From: Nilaparvata lugens
Lineage: Eukaryota > Arthropoda > Insecta > Hemiptera > Delphacidae
DNA: 64,000 nucleotides
Reading direction: 5' to 3'
Assembly: GCF_014356525.2 (NCBI RefSeq)
Contig: NC_052507.1
Location: forward strand, 4,390,509 to 4,454,508
Shown here: in pieces, positions 42,069-53,290 of the stretch
How the letters are laid out: every line of letters begins with the position of its first letter
Numbering within the stretch: the first letter of the stretch is position 1
Program-made: the position numbers and the translations under genes
The notes under the pieces: generated by a model
What the model saw: the letters and a program-made list of their open reading frames with translations, nothing else
What the model was told of the DNA's origin: nothing
Database searches by the model: none

Positions 42069-42997
42069 CTATAGTAAGGTTCACGTTATAATGGCAGTGG
42101 AGAAAGATTAGATTTATTTATTTATGTATATTACAATATTAATTTACTGGCTTAAGAACTAATTTACATTAAATGACGGTAATGCCATAAAGAAACAATA
42201 GCATAAGTAGATATGCCATAGTATAGGGCGTTTATGTCGCAACTTTTACTGTTATCTCAAGTTGACAGTCAATGTAGTTCTTTCCTGTGAAGCTTTATGA
42301 CGCTGGTAGTCTCTCATATTGTGCCGTTCATACACTCTTACCCGGTCAAAACAGAAAAAATCGACAATAATAGACAGTAATCGGCTTGAGATAACAGTAA
42401 AAGTTGCGACATAAACGCCCCATACCATGGGATATCTACGCACGCTATTGTTTCTCTATGGAATTGCTAATTATCCAACAAATTTTACAAAGTATCAACA
42501 ATTAATCAATGAGAATTAAGATTGAATGCAATTAGAATAACGATAATATAATAATGTGATGTAACTTTATAAATCGGCGGTGTTTCAACAAATAACTGTC
42601 GATTCTCTAAGAAGGATATAAAATATCCTGCCCATTAACACACGACGGGATGGGAGATCATCGTTGTCGTTGCCTCTGTCTTGTCAATGCCTTCTATAGA
42701 CGGTAGCTGATTTAGGTTTATTGATGTAATATCAACTGTTCATTCTCGTTTAAAATAATCAATATTATATCTTATCAAGCAAGAAATCATATTCCTCAAT
42801 AATTGAATAATGAATTTTCATGATTAAGATGGAATAATTTGTTAATTAGTCATTTATTCTACATTGTTGAAAGATGACCTGGCAACAGAGCAGAGTGAGA
42901 AAGAGATAGCGATATCTGCTTTGTTGAATGATAGACAAGGATGGCAATACCATATTGCTAATCAAACACTGCCATTATAACGTGATCCTCACTATAG
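42069..42997 (+). mobile_element. M1 element split by nested insertions
   Basis: Left end CTATAGTAAGGTTCACGTTA at 42069 and right end CGTGATCCTCACTATAG at 42997. After about 42109 the M1 body is interrupted until about 42650. The insert includes a (TTTA) retro-tail and a complete M2 element. The right body is typical: CTTCTATAGACGGTAGCTGA and TCTGGCAACAGAGC variants. Confidence 0.75.
42185..42461. mobile_element. M2 MITE, copy 1
   Basis: Left CCATAAAGAAACAATAGC ... GGGCGTTTATGTCGCAACTT and right AAGTTGCGACATAAACGCCC ... GCTATTGTTTCTCTATGG are inverted arms of about 75 bp. The centre contains CTCTCATATTGTGCCGTTCA. Nested in an M1 element. Confidence 0.85.
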
Positions 42998-43199
42998 ATT
43001 GCTCCCAAAAAATAACTTCACTTCTGACAACAATGAACGTCCAATTTTCAATCCCAGCAAAAACCACTTGAATAATCATTAGAGAGAATTCCGAATTTGA
43101 GTTTGTGGAGGGAGATAGGAGTGTGGGAGAGAGGTTTCAGCACACTAATAAATGAGCAAATGCATGAATATTCAGCTCATTCCATTGGCGGATTAACAC

Positions 43200-43391
43200 A
43201 ATCGTAGAGAATAAACCCAGTTCCGGTATTAGCTTTATCAAACCTGACTCAGTAATCTATTCATTACTATTTTATTTGTACCATGATTTCATGATGCTCT
43301 GGTATTAGCTTTCATTAATGAACTCGACTCAGTAATCTATTCAATCTTATTTTATTTGTATATTCATTTTATTCTATATCATTCATTATTT
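43200..43391 (+). repeat. ~78-bp tandem duplication
   Basis: GGTATTAGCTTTATCAAACC and GGTATTAGCTTTCATTAATG each followed by GACTCAGTAATCTATTCA and TTATTTGTA. Confidence 0.6.
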
Positions 43392-43808
43392 TTGACCGAT
43401 CGAAGGGAGGTCTAAGATTCCGGTTTGGCATTTCTATTAATGTTTGAATGTTTAATTGTTTATATGTTGCGCATTCACGGCGAAACGCAGAAATAGATTT
43501 CAAATATATTTTCATGAAATTTGACAGGTATGTCCCTTTTTTGATTGCGCGTCGACGTATATACAAGGTTTTTAGAAATTTTGCATTTCAAGGATAATAT
43601 GAAAGGAAAAAGAAGTCTCCTTCATACGCCAATATTAGAGTAAAAATCAGACTATAGAATTATTCATCTTAAATCAGCTGACAAGTAAATACACAGATGT
43701 GTGGAGAAGCCAGTCTATTGCTGTATTTCCATAAGGTCTATAGCTGTTTCAATCAGGTACTTGTGGATGAGAATACTGCGTGAGGTCTACTGTTCACAGA
43801 ACTACTAG
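43392..43808 (+). mobile_element. Helitron-like family B, copy 2
   Basis: Uninterrupted ~417-bp copy. 5' TTGACCGATCGAAGGGAGGT; 3' GTGAGGTCTACTGTTCACAG AACTACTAG followed by T. GTGAG/TTCAC can form a hairpin seven bases before CTAG. All five copies end CTAG before T, as for Helitrons. The 5' terminus is less certain. Confidence 0.65.
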
Positions 43809-43989
43809 TGTAGTTGGATTGAAAATTTATAGAGCTCTTCTACTCGTGTAATGAATGCATTGGAAGTTATTAGTAGCTCTTTTAGGCTAATTAGATGATA
43901 TCCCTACAATTCATGACTTTTTCCCTTCTCTTCAAGTACAGCATTGCATTTTACAGCCTTATTCAATGGATAAATTGTTTACCCTTTTA

Positions 43990-45055
43990 TCAACCGAGCG
44001 AAGTGAGGTCTAAGATTCTAGTCGACGGTTTTGCATTATTCTTTATGTTTAAAATGTTGCGCATTTACAGCGGATCGCAGCAATAGATTATCTTGAAATT
44101 TGACAGGTATGTTCCTTTTTGAATTTCGCATCGACCTATACATGGAGTTTTTTTGAAATTTTGCATTTCAAGGATAATACAAGAGGGAAAGGAGTTTCCT
44201 TGGAACACCAATATTACCGTGAAAATACAAAGACCTTAAAGATGCATAGACTTACATGCAGCGCTAGTGTCGTACTTGGGATTGAAATCGGCCATTGAGG
44301 GGGCAACCTATAAGATTATTATACCAATGCCTTTGTAATCTATAACATAACAGATATATAGATATGATATCTCGTGCTAAAATACCCCAATGGCGGCCTT
44401 CAATTTCAAGTAAGAGCTATCATTGGGAAGGCATAGGCATTGTGGGTCTATATCTCTTTAAGGTCTTTGTGAAAATCAGACTATAGAATTATTCATCCAT
44501 AATCAGCTGTCTAGTGGACTATAATATTACCCGTTCAAAAACATCGAACATCTTGAAAATGTATCTTTCCATCAACATTAGTAAACAGTCAGTTGTCTAC
44601 TAACTTTGTCAAGCTGAGGCCATGATTCCAGTTTGTAGTTATTGATAGGAAACCTTTTTTTACATTTTTTTTATCTGATGATTAAAATTGCAACAAATAT
44701 CATTGAAAAGAAATTGATTTCTAAAATCATGGAAAGTGAGGAATGAAGTTTGTAGGAAATCAGCATTATTTTGTCAATTTCAACACACCGATTTTTCGCC
44801 AACACGACAACACAGAATGTTCTCTGATGGGTTGATTGGATTGACGTATCGACGGCAGCCAGACCTGATAACAGCGCTCACACTCACATTCCGGGACGAC
44901 AGGTCACGGTAAGATAGGACAGAAAGGTCTATGCTCATTTAGGATTTTTCCTAGACATTTTAAACTGATAAATTATGTATTAATTTTTGAGAGAACATAA
45001 CAACAGCTCAATGTAACTTACTGAGCGCGAGGTCTACTGTTCACTGAACTACTAG
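43990..45055 (+). mobile_element. Helitron-like family B, copy 3, interrupted
   Basis: Starts TCAACCGAGCGAAGTGAGGT and ends TTCACTGAACTACTAG before T. It is interrupted by a hAT-like MITE (44228-44469) and by about 500 bp of unassigned sequence after 44515. Confidence 0.6.
44228..44469. mobile_element. hAT-like MITE in family B copy 3
   Basis: Ends CAAAGACCTTAAAGATGCAT and CTCTTTAAGGTCTTTG are inverted. Flanks TGAAAATA and TGAAAATC (seven of eight identical) are a likely 8-bp duplication. The empty site GTGAAAATCAGACTATAG occurs in other family B copies. Confidence 0.8.
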
Positions 45056-45689
45056 TTAGTATCCTTAATATCACTATACTTCGATAAAAATAATAATAAA
45101 GAGGGATGATCACGTGAAAGATTGTATCAGAGTGCTTGAAAACTTAATTCATGAGTTGGCTAAATTAGTAAGAGAATCAATTTTCTGTATGGAATACTTG
45201 AAATTGTCACAAAAACTTTCAATGACATTCACTAGAAATTATACCCAGTAATCAATCTCTTATGAACTGGAAGCTCGAACATCGAACATCGGGGTATACA
45301 GTATGAAGAAGTCATATAATTGGTTGTTGCGTTGCGTATCAGGATCGAGCTCTGCCATTGGCCGAGACAAGACACGCCTACAGTGGGCGGGGCATTCAAG
45401 CTACAAGCTTGATATATGAGATAACCCTACTAAATTCCGTTCAGACATTTGAATATGATCAGGTTTGGTAGGATTTACAAGTGTGCACTGGAATTATCGA
45501 TAGTAACTATCGTCATGGAATTCATAATACAGTAATATATGTTCCAGTGCACTCTTCGTAAATTAATTGTAACTGATTTGACCATTGTCAAATGTCTTAA
45601 CCAAGCTTGGTGAAACCGGAAACTAGTGATAAACATAGCATTATGATCCATTTTATTCCAATGAGCCCATACTCATTTCAAAGATGTTT

Positions 45690-45889
45690 CAGTTGATAAT
45701 TGTGAATAATTAATCTTCGATTAATGAAACCGTTATTGGTGATTGTGAATAATTAGACTTTGATTAATGAAACCATAATTGATAATTGTGAATGATTGAT
45801 CTTTGATTGATGAAACCATGATTGATTATTGTGAATAATTAATCTTTGATTAATGAAACCATGATTGATAATAATATTGTGAATAATTG
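45690..45889 (+). repeat. 45-bp tandem block
   Basis: GAATAATTAATCTTTGATTA then ATGAAACCATGATTGATAAT, four to five units. Related units recur at 47105-47207 and 47610-47680, on both sides of family B copy 5. Confidence 0.75.
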
Positions 45890-46295
45890 AGGTCCAAGTG
45901 ATCGAAGTGAGGTCCAAGTTTCAAGTCGACGGTTTGGCATTTCTCTTGATGTTTAAATGTTCATATGTTGCGCATTTACGGCGAAACGCGTTAATAGATT
46001 TTCATGAAATTTGACAGATATGTTCCATTTTTGATTGAGCGTCGACGTATATACAAGGTTTTTAGAAATTTTGCATTTCAAGGATAATATAAAAGGAGAA
46101 AGGAGCCTCCTTCATACGCCAATATCAGAGTAGAAATCAGACTATAGAATTATTCATCATAAATCAGCTGACAAGTGATTACACAGATGTGTGGAAAAGC
46201 CAGACCATTGCTGTATTTCCAAAAGGTCTATAGTTTCAATCAGGTACATGTGGATGAGAATACTGCGTGATGTCTACTGTTCACTGAACTTCTAG
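45890..46295 (+). mobile_element. Helitron-like family B, copy 4
   Basis: 5' GAGGTCCAAGTGATCGAAGT; 3' TTCACTGAACTTCTAG before T. About 400 bp, no insert. Confidence 0.6.
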
Positions 46296-46501
46296 TTAGT
46301 ATCCTCAATATCACTATACTTCGATAGAAATAATAATAAAGAGGGTTGATCACGTGAAAGGTTGTATTGGAGTGCTTGAAAACTTAATTCATAAGCTGGC
46401 TAATTTAGTAAGAGAATCAACTTTCTGGATGGAATAGTTGAAATTTTCACAAAAACTTTCAATGACATTGTCTAGAAATCATACCCAGTAATCTATCTCT
46501 T

Positions 46502-46650
46502 CGGATGGACACGTTAAGCCATCGGTCCCGGCTGCCTAAAAAGCAGTCGTTAGGTCATGTCAGAGGCCCTGAAATTGATCAGTTGCGACCTGAAAACTCT
46601 GAAACCAGACCTGAGCCAGCCAGGTCACTCGATATTATTATTATTTATTT
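46502..46650 (+). mobile_element. LINE-type 3' tail with target duplication
   Basis: CGGATGGACACGTTAAGCCA ... GAGCCAGCCAGGTCACTCGA then (TTA)n. The flanking direct repeat ATCTCTT lies at 46495-46501 and 46651-46657. The sister unit at 45255 has the empty site. I recall similar GGACACGTTAAGCC tails at the 3' ends of insect non-LTR elements. Confidence 0.8.
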
Positions 46651-47207
46651 ATCTCTTATGAACTGGAAGCTCAAACATCGAACATCGGGGTATGCAGTAT
46701 GAAAAAGTCATATATAATATTGGTTGTTGTGTTGCGTGTCAGGGTCGAGCTCTGCCATTGGCCGAGACAAGACACGCCTACAGTGGGCGGGGCATTCAAG
46801 CTACAAGCTTGATATATGGGATAAACCCTACGTAACTCCGTCCAGACATTTGAATATGATCAGGTTTGGTAGGATTTACAAGTGTGCACTAGAATTATCG
46901 ATAGTGACTATCGTCATGGAATTCATAATATGTTCCAGTGCACTCTTTGTGAATTGTAACTGATTTGACCATTGACAAATGTCTTGAAAAACCAAATATC
47001 TTGACATTGTCAAATGTCTTGGTGAAACCGGAAACTAGTGATAAACATAACATTATGATCTATTCTATCTCAATGAGCCCAGACTCATTTCAAAAATGTA
47101 TTGATTGATTATTGTGAATAATTAATCTTCGATTAATGAAACCGTAATTGGCAATTGTGAATAATTAATCTTTGATTATTGAAATCATGAATGATAATTG
47201 TGAATAA

Positions 47208-47609
47208 TTGACCGAGCGAAATGAGGTCTAAGATACAAGTCGACGGTTTGGCATTTCTCTTGATGTTTAAATGTTCATATGTTGCGCATTTACGGCGAAA
47301 CGCGTTAATAGATTTTCATGAAATTTGACAGATATGTTCCTTTTTCAATTGAGCGTCGACGTATATACAAGGTTTCTAGAAATTTTGCATTACAAGGATA
47401 ATATAAAAGGAGAAAGGAGCCTCCTTCATACGCCAATATCAGAGTAGAAATCAGACTATAGAATTATTCATCATAAATCAGCTGACAAGTGATTACACAG
47501 ATGTGTGGAAAAGCCAGACCATTGCTGTATTTCCATAAGGTCTATAGTTTCAATCAGGTACATGTGGATGAGAATACTGCGTGATGTCTACTGTTCACAG
47601 AACTACTAG
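47208..47609 (+). mobile_element. Helitron-like family B, copy 5
   Basis: 5' TTGACCGAGCGAAATGAGGT; 3' TTCACAGAACTACTAG before T. It is the cleanest copy, inserted in the 45-bp tandem block. Confidence 0.65.
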
Positions 47610-47680
47610 TATATCTTTGATTAATTGAACCATAATTGATAATAAATTGTGAATAATTAATCATTGAATAATGAAACCAA

Positions 47681-48184
47681 TGCAATTATGAATGAAGTAT
47701 TATTTGATTTGAACCAATTAGAAGTGATAAGAGTGGTTGAAGATTCAATTTCAATATCATTTCCTCTGGAACTTTTGCAACATCAATGAATTTGGCGAAT
47801 ATTGTAGTCCTAGCATCAGGAATACTTTCTCTCCCACCTCCAACATATATTTTCCATCTTCAAACAAGGAGAGAGACTCCACGGTCTCCTGATCTCTCTT
47901 GTCCCTCCAAAAAACAGGTATTCTTGTGCCATAACCTCACGTTTTCATTCTCGAAAAATATATCATGACTCATAATCTCTCTTCTTCCTTTACAATGAGA
48001 GAAATTCTCGTCTTATAATATCCCTAGTCCCATAATCTACTATGATTATATCTCCCTTGAATATCTATCTTGACAATATCTCTCTTATTCTCTTAGAAGA
48101 GATATTCTAGTCCAATTATCTCTCATGTCCCATAATAATCTGCCTTGATATTCTTAAATATCTATCATAATATTCTTCAATATC
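47681..48184. other. unassigned stretch
   Basis: Ordinary AT-rich sequence grading into ATATCTCTCTT-rich sequence; a 60-codon ORF (47786-47968) has no domain. Confidence 0.4.
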
Positions 48185-48720
48185 TCTCTTGTTCCTCACA
48201 AGAAGAAAGATACCTGTCCCATCATCTCTCTCGATCAATATCTTGATATCCTCCAATATCTTGACAATATCTCTCTTACTCCTCCACAAGAAGAGAGATC
48301 TTAGTTCCATAATATTCTTCAGTATCTCTCTTTTTCCGCACAAGAAGAGAGATACCTGTCCCATCATCTCTCTCGATCAATATCTTGATATCCTCCAATA
48401 TCCTCTTGACAATATCTCTGTTATTCCTTCACAAGAAGAGAGATCTTTGTTCAATAATATACTTCAATATCTCTCTTGTTCCACACAAGAAGAGAGATAC
48501 CTGTTCCATCATCTCTCTCGATCAATATCTTGATATCCTACAATATCTATCTATCTTGACAATATCTCTCTTACTCCTCCACAAGAAGAGAGATCTTTGT
48601 TCCATGAAATTTTCCAGTATCTCTTTTTTTCCGCACAAGAAGAGAGATACCTGTCCCATCATCTCTCTCGATCAATATCTATCTTGACAATTTCTCTCTT
48701 ATTCCTTTACAAGAGGAGAG
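48185..48720 (+). repeat. ~145-bp satellite with internal hairpins
   Basis: CCTGTCCCATCATCTCTCTC recurs near 48213, 48355, 48500 (variant) and 48651. Each unit has two inverted pairs of the form ATCTCTCTT...AAGAAGAGAGAT. Degenerate flanks extend to 48835 and resume at 49115-49180. Confidence 0.8.
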
Positions 48721-48837
48721 AACTTTGTCCCATAATCTATCTTTTTAAATATCTCTATTTTTCTTCTACAAAGAGAAATGATTCCAGTCCCATAATATCT
48801 CTTGTCCATACTCTATCTCTTCTAATATCTCTCATTT

Positions 48838-49113
48838 GGTAGAGAGTTAGTGGGAAGGATATTTTTAATATTCTTTCCGAAGAATGGACATTGATATGTC
48901 CAAAGCTCCTCCAACTTATGAAGATGCATAACAATATAATTATCTATAGTTATTATATTACAAATTGCTTTTTCATATCATATACAGTTCAATAATCAGT
49001 TTCTTAGTCTATATTATGTAAATTCGTCTATAATTCTACTGTATTGTAAGCTATATAAGTGTATAAGCCAGTATATACTGTAATCTACATAAATAAAGTA
49101 CTCAATCAATCAA
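48838..49113 (+). mobile_element. family L LINE 3' end
   Basis: GGTAGAGAGTTAGTGGGAAG through AAGCTCCTCCAACTTATGAA to ACATAAATAAAGTACTC and (AATC)n. It is inserted in the degenerate edge of the 145-bp satellite, which resumes after it. Confidence 0.85.
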
Positions 49114-49584
49114 TATATATCCTGATATTCTTCAATATCTTTCTTATATCCTCACAAGAAGAGACTCCAATCTTGCCTCATGATCTCATGACCTCTCACA
49201 GCATCCAAATCGGTAGCAACACAGGTATTTTTAGGTGAAACTGCAGCACTCCTCACATCAAACGGTGAGAGAGTCTGAGTCTATTTATACTGCAACTGCC
49301 TGCTAGGATTTGATCGATTGTGCTGCACATTAAGGTAGTGTGAGTGTGTACATGTGTATGTGTGTTGTGTCTATGTGCATGTGTGTTGTGTCTATGTGCA
49401 TGTGTGTTGTGTTTTTGTGTGCTTGTGTATGTGCTCCCTACTCGTCTACCTGTTGTGAGAGACTGTGTATTTATTTGTAAACCGTCGTGTGTGGGATGAT
49501 TCGATGCTCTCTTACATCGTCAGAGAGAGAGTGAGAGAGAGTGTGAGAGTGAGAGAGTGAGTTAGTGTGATGGAGGGGGGGAAA
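49114..49584. repeat. GT minisatellite and GA microsatellite
   Basis: At 49330-49445, a ~26-bp unit TGTGTTGTGTCTATGTGCAT is repeated three to four times. At 49515-49560 there is a GAGAGTGAGA repeat. Confidence 0.7.
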
Positions 49585-49960
49585 ATAGAATAGAATAGAA
49601 TGACTACCTTTATCTTTGATCTAGAAGAGCAAAGTTCGGGTGCAGTCGGCCCTCTCTTACACTTAACTCGCAAATACAATAATAAATTATAATATAACAG
49701 TCAATAATCTGTGGGAGAAAATAAAACAGTAGAATATTTTTTATGAAAAAAATTGAAAATAATGATAATTATAAGTCCTGTATCTTTGACATGGGAGAGA
49801 AAAGTTCGGGCGCAGTCGGCCCTCTCTTACACTTGACCCTCCAATACAATAATAAATTATGATATAACAAGCAATACTCAGTAAAAGAGAATGAAACAAA
49901 AGAATATATTTTAAATGGGAAAAAATTGAAAATAATGATTATTATAAGTGGAATAGTTGA
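49585..49960 (-). repeat. tandem pair of LINE-like 3' ends, antisense
   Basis: Two ~185-bp units each with TATCTTTGA, AAAGTTCGGG(T/C)GCAGTCGG and CCCTCTCTTACACTT. A third, diverged copy is at 50180-50300. On the minus strand the shared text is AGAGGGCCGACTGC then a (TATTCTATTC)-like tail, resembling a retroelement 3' end. The family is unknown. Confidence 0.5.
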
Positions 49961-50179
49961 ATAAACTTGAAAGTAGAGCATTCGTAATATGTGAAATTAC
50001 AAAGATCTGTTGGGAAATAAATACAAAGTTTATGATGGAATGATACGATCGAAAAAGAAAAAAGAACAATACGGCTACAAAGTTTATAAGCAGGATGATG
50101 AAAATATGTAAATTATTATTAAATATAAAATTTGAGAGTGATAGAGGGTGAGGTGTGAAAGAGAGGGGAGAATAGAATA

Positions 50180-50300
50180 GTATGATTGCCTTCGTTTTTC
50201 CTACAGAGCGTAGTTGGGGCGCAGTCGGCCCTCTCTTACACTCAACTATCTATTACATAAAATGATAACAATACAAAAAATAGTAGAAATGATATGATAA
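50180..50300 (-). repeat. third copy of the CAGTCGGCCCTCTC repeat
   Basis: GTAGTTGGGGCGCAGTCGGC and CCTCTCTTACACTCAACTA, preceded by AATAGAATAG as in the first copy. Confidence 0.5.
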
Positions 50301-50389
50301 AGACGAGAGAGTAATAATAATCCAAACAATTTGAAGAAATCAATATGTTGTTATTTGAAATGATGAAAGAATTTTCAATTATTGACAGA

Positions 50390-50800
50390 GAGAGAGTGAT
50401 TGATTGGATTACTCTATTTATTCAGATGACAATATTCACAGGCTCATACACAGATCGAATTACTTACACTCAGATAGAGAAAGAGAGAGAGAGAGATTGA
50501 TTGATTGATTGATTGATTAGCTGCCTTTTTTGAAAACCTAGGAGAGAGAGAGGAGGAGGAGGAGGAGAGAGAGTGAGAGGGAGTTAGAGACAAAAAAAGA
50601 AAGAGGAAGTGAGTGAGAGTGACAGATAGAGTGACAATATAACACAGAGGAAGATAGAATGTGAGAGAGAGGGAGTGATTGATTGATTGATTGATTGAGA
50701 AGAGAGAGAGAGAGAGAAAAAAAGAGTGTGTGAGAGAGTACGAAAGGGAAATACCGCGAGCCAGAGGGAGAAGGAGAGAGATTGAGACGAAGAGAGAAAA
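50390..50800 (+). repeat. GA-rich and (GATT)n microsatellites
   Basis: Alternating GAGAGA tracts and (GATT) runs near 50495 and 50680. The short Arg/Glu ORF is a by-product. Confidence 0.85.
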
Positions 50801-51299
50801 TAAGTGTGATGATATCTACCCCTCCAATCTACCCCTCATAACCTCCAACCCCCTCTTTATTTTCCCACTACAACCCCCTCCACTAACCAACACCAACCGA
50901 AGTGTTCATGAGATCAGACAATGATAATTCTCTAGCTACCAGTTCTCTTCCATATAATATATATTATGTATATAATAATACATTAAACATTAAATTATGT
51001 TTCTCTTGGATGCACGTAAATATTAAATGCGCAACTGCATGCACTGTCTTCTATTGATTAAATAATACTGTACGGTAATACATTTGCATCAGACTACATT
51101 CACTTTCAGAAGCGACCTATATTTGAATGATGACACTGTATTTGGCGAGATACAGTGATAATTATTGTCGTTTTTTCTTTGGAGCTACTTTTAATATCAA
51201 TAAAATATGAATCTTAGAACCCTTTTAAATTATTTTATCACAACATGTTCCGGACATTAATTTCAAAAATCGAAAATGGCATTTAATTTACAGTGATAC
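50801..51299. other. unassigned stretch
   Basis: C-rich at 50818-50890, then AT-rich; the partial dispersed repeat TTATCACAACATGTTCCG lies at 51233. Nothing else. Confidence 0.4.
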
Positions 51300-51440
51300 T
51301 AAATGTATAATATGATAAAGGAAAGAATCATTTACAGATGGAATTAAATAGAGAATGCATTTATTCGAATGCTAATTGATATATAATTATTATTCAACGA
51401 AAATCCCAAATAAATGCTGCAAATCACCCCGAAGTCCTCT
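51300..51440 (-). mobile_element. SINE-like tail, antisense
   Basis: AATGCATTTATTCGAATGCT and AACGAAAATCCCAAATAAAT match the inverse of the SINE-like tail at 5457-5545 and 5745-5830. No tRNA-like head. Confidence 0.55.
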
Positions 51441-51481
51441 TCGGGATGATTTATTGGTTTTGAAAGAATTATTGGCTTATG

Positions 51482-51800
51482 CACGAAAATCACGAAGAAC
51501 CCTGTTTTTGAGAACATTTTCGCCATTTTAGCCGCCATCTTCAATTGCATTTGATCGAAATTGTTCGTGTCGGATCCTTATAGTAAAAGGAAAGGAGTTC
51601 CAAATTTCAAGTCATTCCGTTAATTGGGAGATGAGATATCGTGTACACAGACGCACATACACACATACAGACCAATACCCAAAAACCAGTTTTTTGGACT
51701 TAGGGGACCTTGAAACGTATAGAAATTTAGAAATTTGGGTACCTTGATTTTTTTCGGAAAGCAATACTTTCCTCACCTATGGTAATAGGGCAAGGAAAGT
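51482..51800 (+). mobile_element. Helentron-like (HINE) element, 3' part
   Basis: Matches the last ~320 bp of the family, from AACCCTGTTTTTGAGAACAT to GGTAATAGGGCAAGGAAAGT, including the terminal hairpin. The 5' portion is missing. Confidence 0.65.
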
Positions 51801-51942
51801 AAAAAATGCAAGGACCAATGTGAATTTCACTTTTTGTGTAGTTGAGAAGTTGATATTGTGATAATTATTCTTGTTATAATTTCATATTCATTCAATACCA
51901 ATGTATATAGTGACTGAATTATGTCTCTCCTCTCAGATAGGA

Positions 51943-52088
51943 ATGAATTGGAAGTTGCATTTCTTCAAATGCTAATTAATGAACAATTATCATTAAACGA
52001 AATTCCAATTGAATTCTGTAAATGACCCCGAAGACTTCTGCTACTGCAAATATTGACAACAGGGTAACCAGCTGAATGGAAAAATCCG
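51943..52088 (-). mobile_element. SINE-like tail, antisense, second copy
   Basis: Inverse of the 5690-5830 body: AGACTTCTGCTACTGCAAAT and TGACAACAGGGTAACCAGCT correspond to its GCAGTAGCAGAATCTT and GTTAACCCTGTTGTCA blocks. Confidence 0.6.
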
Positions 52089-52119
52089 ATATAAAATTAA
52101 ATCTACAGCATTTCATTGG

Positions 52120-52408
52120 ATTACTTTTTGCTTTTGGAAAAAACGACTAGCAGTCAAATAATTCACAATAAATGAATAAATCACTCACTGGACAACTAGA
52201 TCTTTCGGCAGTTCCGCCATCTTCTTGGTTGTAATCATAGACAAGTAGCTATGACTACTTGTCTATGAGTAGCTATGACTACTTGTCTATGAGTACAACC
52301 AGGAAGATGGCGGAACTGCCGAAAGATCTCGTTGTCCAGTGAGTGATTCATTTATTTATTGTAAATTATTTGACTGCTAGTTGTTTTTTCCAAAAGCAAA
52401 AAGTGATT
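52120..52408. mobile_element. long foldback element
   Basis: Two ~115-bp arms, more than 90% inverse-identical by eye, starting ACTTTTTGCTTTTGGAAAAA and ending TTTTTTCCAAAAGCAAAAAGT, with CGGCAGTTCCGCCATCTTC and its inverse nearer the centre. The spacer is a tandem duplication of AGTAGCTATGACTACTTGTC. No ORF. Confidence 0.9.
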
Positions 52409-53290
52409 TAATAATAAGCAGTTCGTGATGGAAAACAACATTGAAGAATTTAATTGGAATTGCGTTCAACAATAATTATCCCTCCTCCTCATATCTCAGC
52501 TCACTTCAGGATCAGTGTGGAAAAACAAGTAAGCGATTGACATTTCTATTAGAACAGGAAAACCTATCAATTCAGTTTGGGTAGCAAAAAATCTGTAGCC
52601 CCATCGTCCGGCGTTTGTTTGCTATCTGACAATGTAGCCATCTCTATTTCAGTCACTGGTGACAAATGGTCTTACTTTGCACTGTCACCATTGATTAAAT
52701 GGGGAGTAATAGTGCCAATTTGTGAGGGATAGTGTCAGTTTATAGTGATTTCAGTGTAGCTCTGAAGTGAATCTTGTGAGAGAGAGTAATGGAAGGTGCG
52801 AAAGAACTACTAATTACTTGCGATGTTGAAAAGCAGTTTTCTTCAGGTCCTCTCTAGAGTAGAAAACGAGCAAATTGTGGATTCTCTTCAAACTGACAGA
52901 ATTCCTAACATGTAGCATGGATGTTTCTAACTCAATTAATGCTGAAAGTGGAGTTTTGAAACTCTCTGACTGTGCAAGAGAGAGGGGCAGAATGTTGAAA
53001 GAAACCTCTATCACTTAATGGTTTTTCGAGCCAATCTCTGATTCGGGAATCGACATGTCTTGAGCTGAGTTCCTGTACTGGAGGAATAGCCTATTTCTCT
53101 CGAATGGCCTCTCTCTAACGATACATGATTCTCTGCTACTCAAAATTTCTACTCAAAATTTGAAACTTCTCCACAATGTATTCTAGAATTTTCATGATGG
53201 ATACAAAATTTGATGTATCTTCTGAAATTGATTTCATAACTACAATGTTACTCACTATCATGAAAAAAATATGATTTAGATTAATATAAA
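52409..53290. other. unassigned stretch
   Basis: No recognised element. A 66-codon minus ORF (52814-53014) and a GC-richer patch at 52590-52700 have no clear identity. Confidence 0.4.

Larger units (their letters stand above)
45056..47609 (+). repeat. ~1.25-kb tandem segmental duplication
   Basis: Unit 1 is 45056-46295 and unit 2 is 46296-47609. Both start TTAGTATCC(T/C)(T/C)AATATCACT, share GACAAGACACGCCTACAGTG and AAGTGTGCACT, then a 45-bp tandem block and a family B copy. Unit 2 has an additional LINE tail at 46502-46650. Confidence 0.85.
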
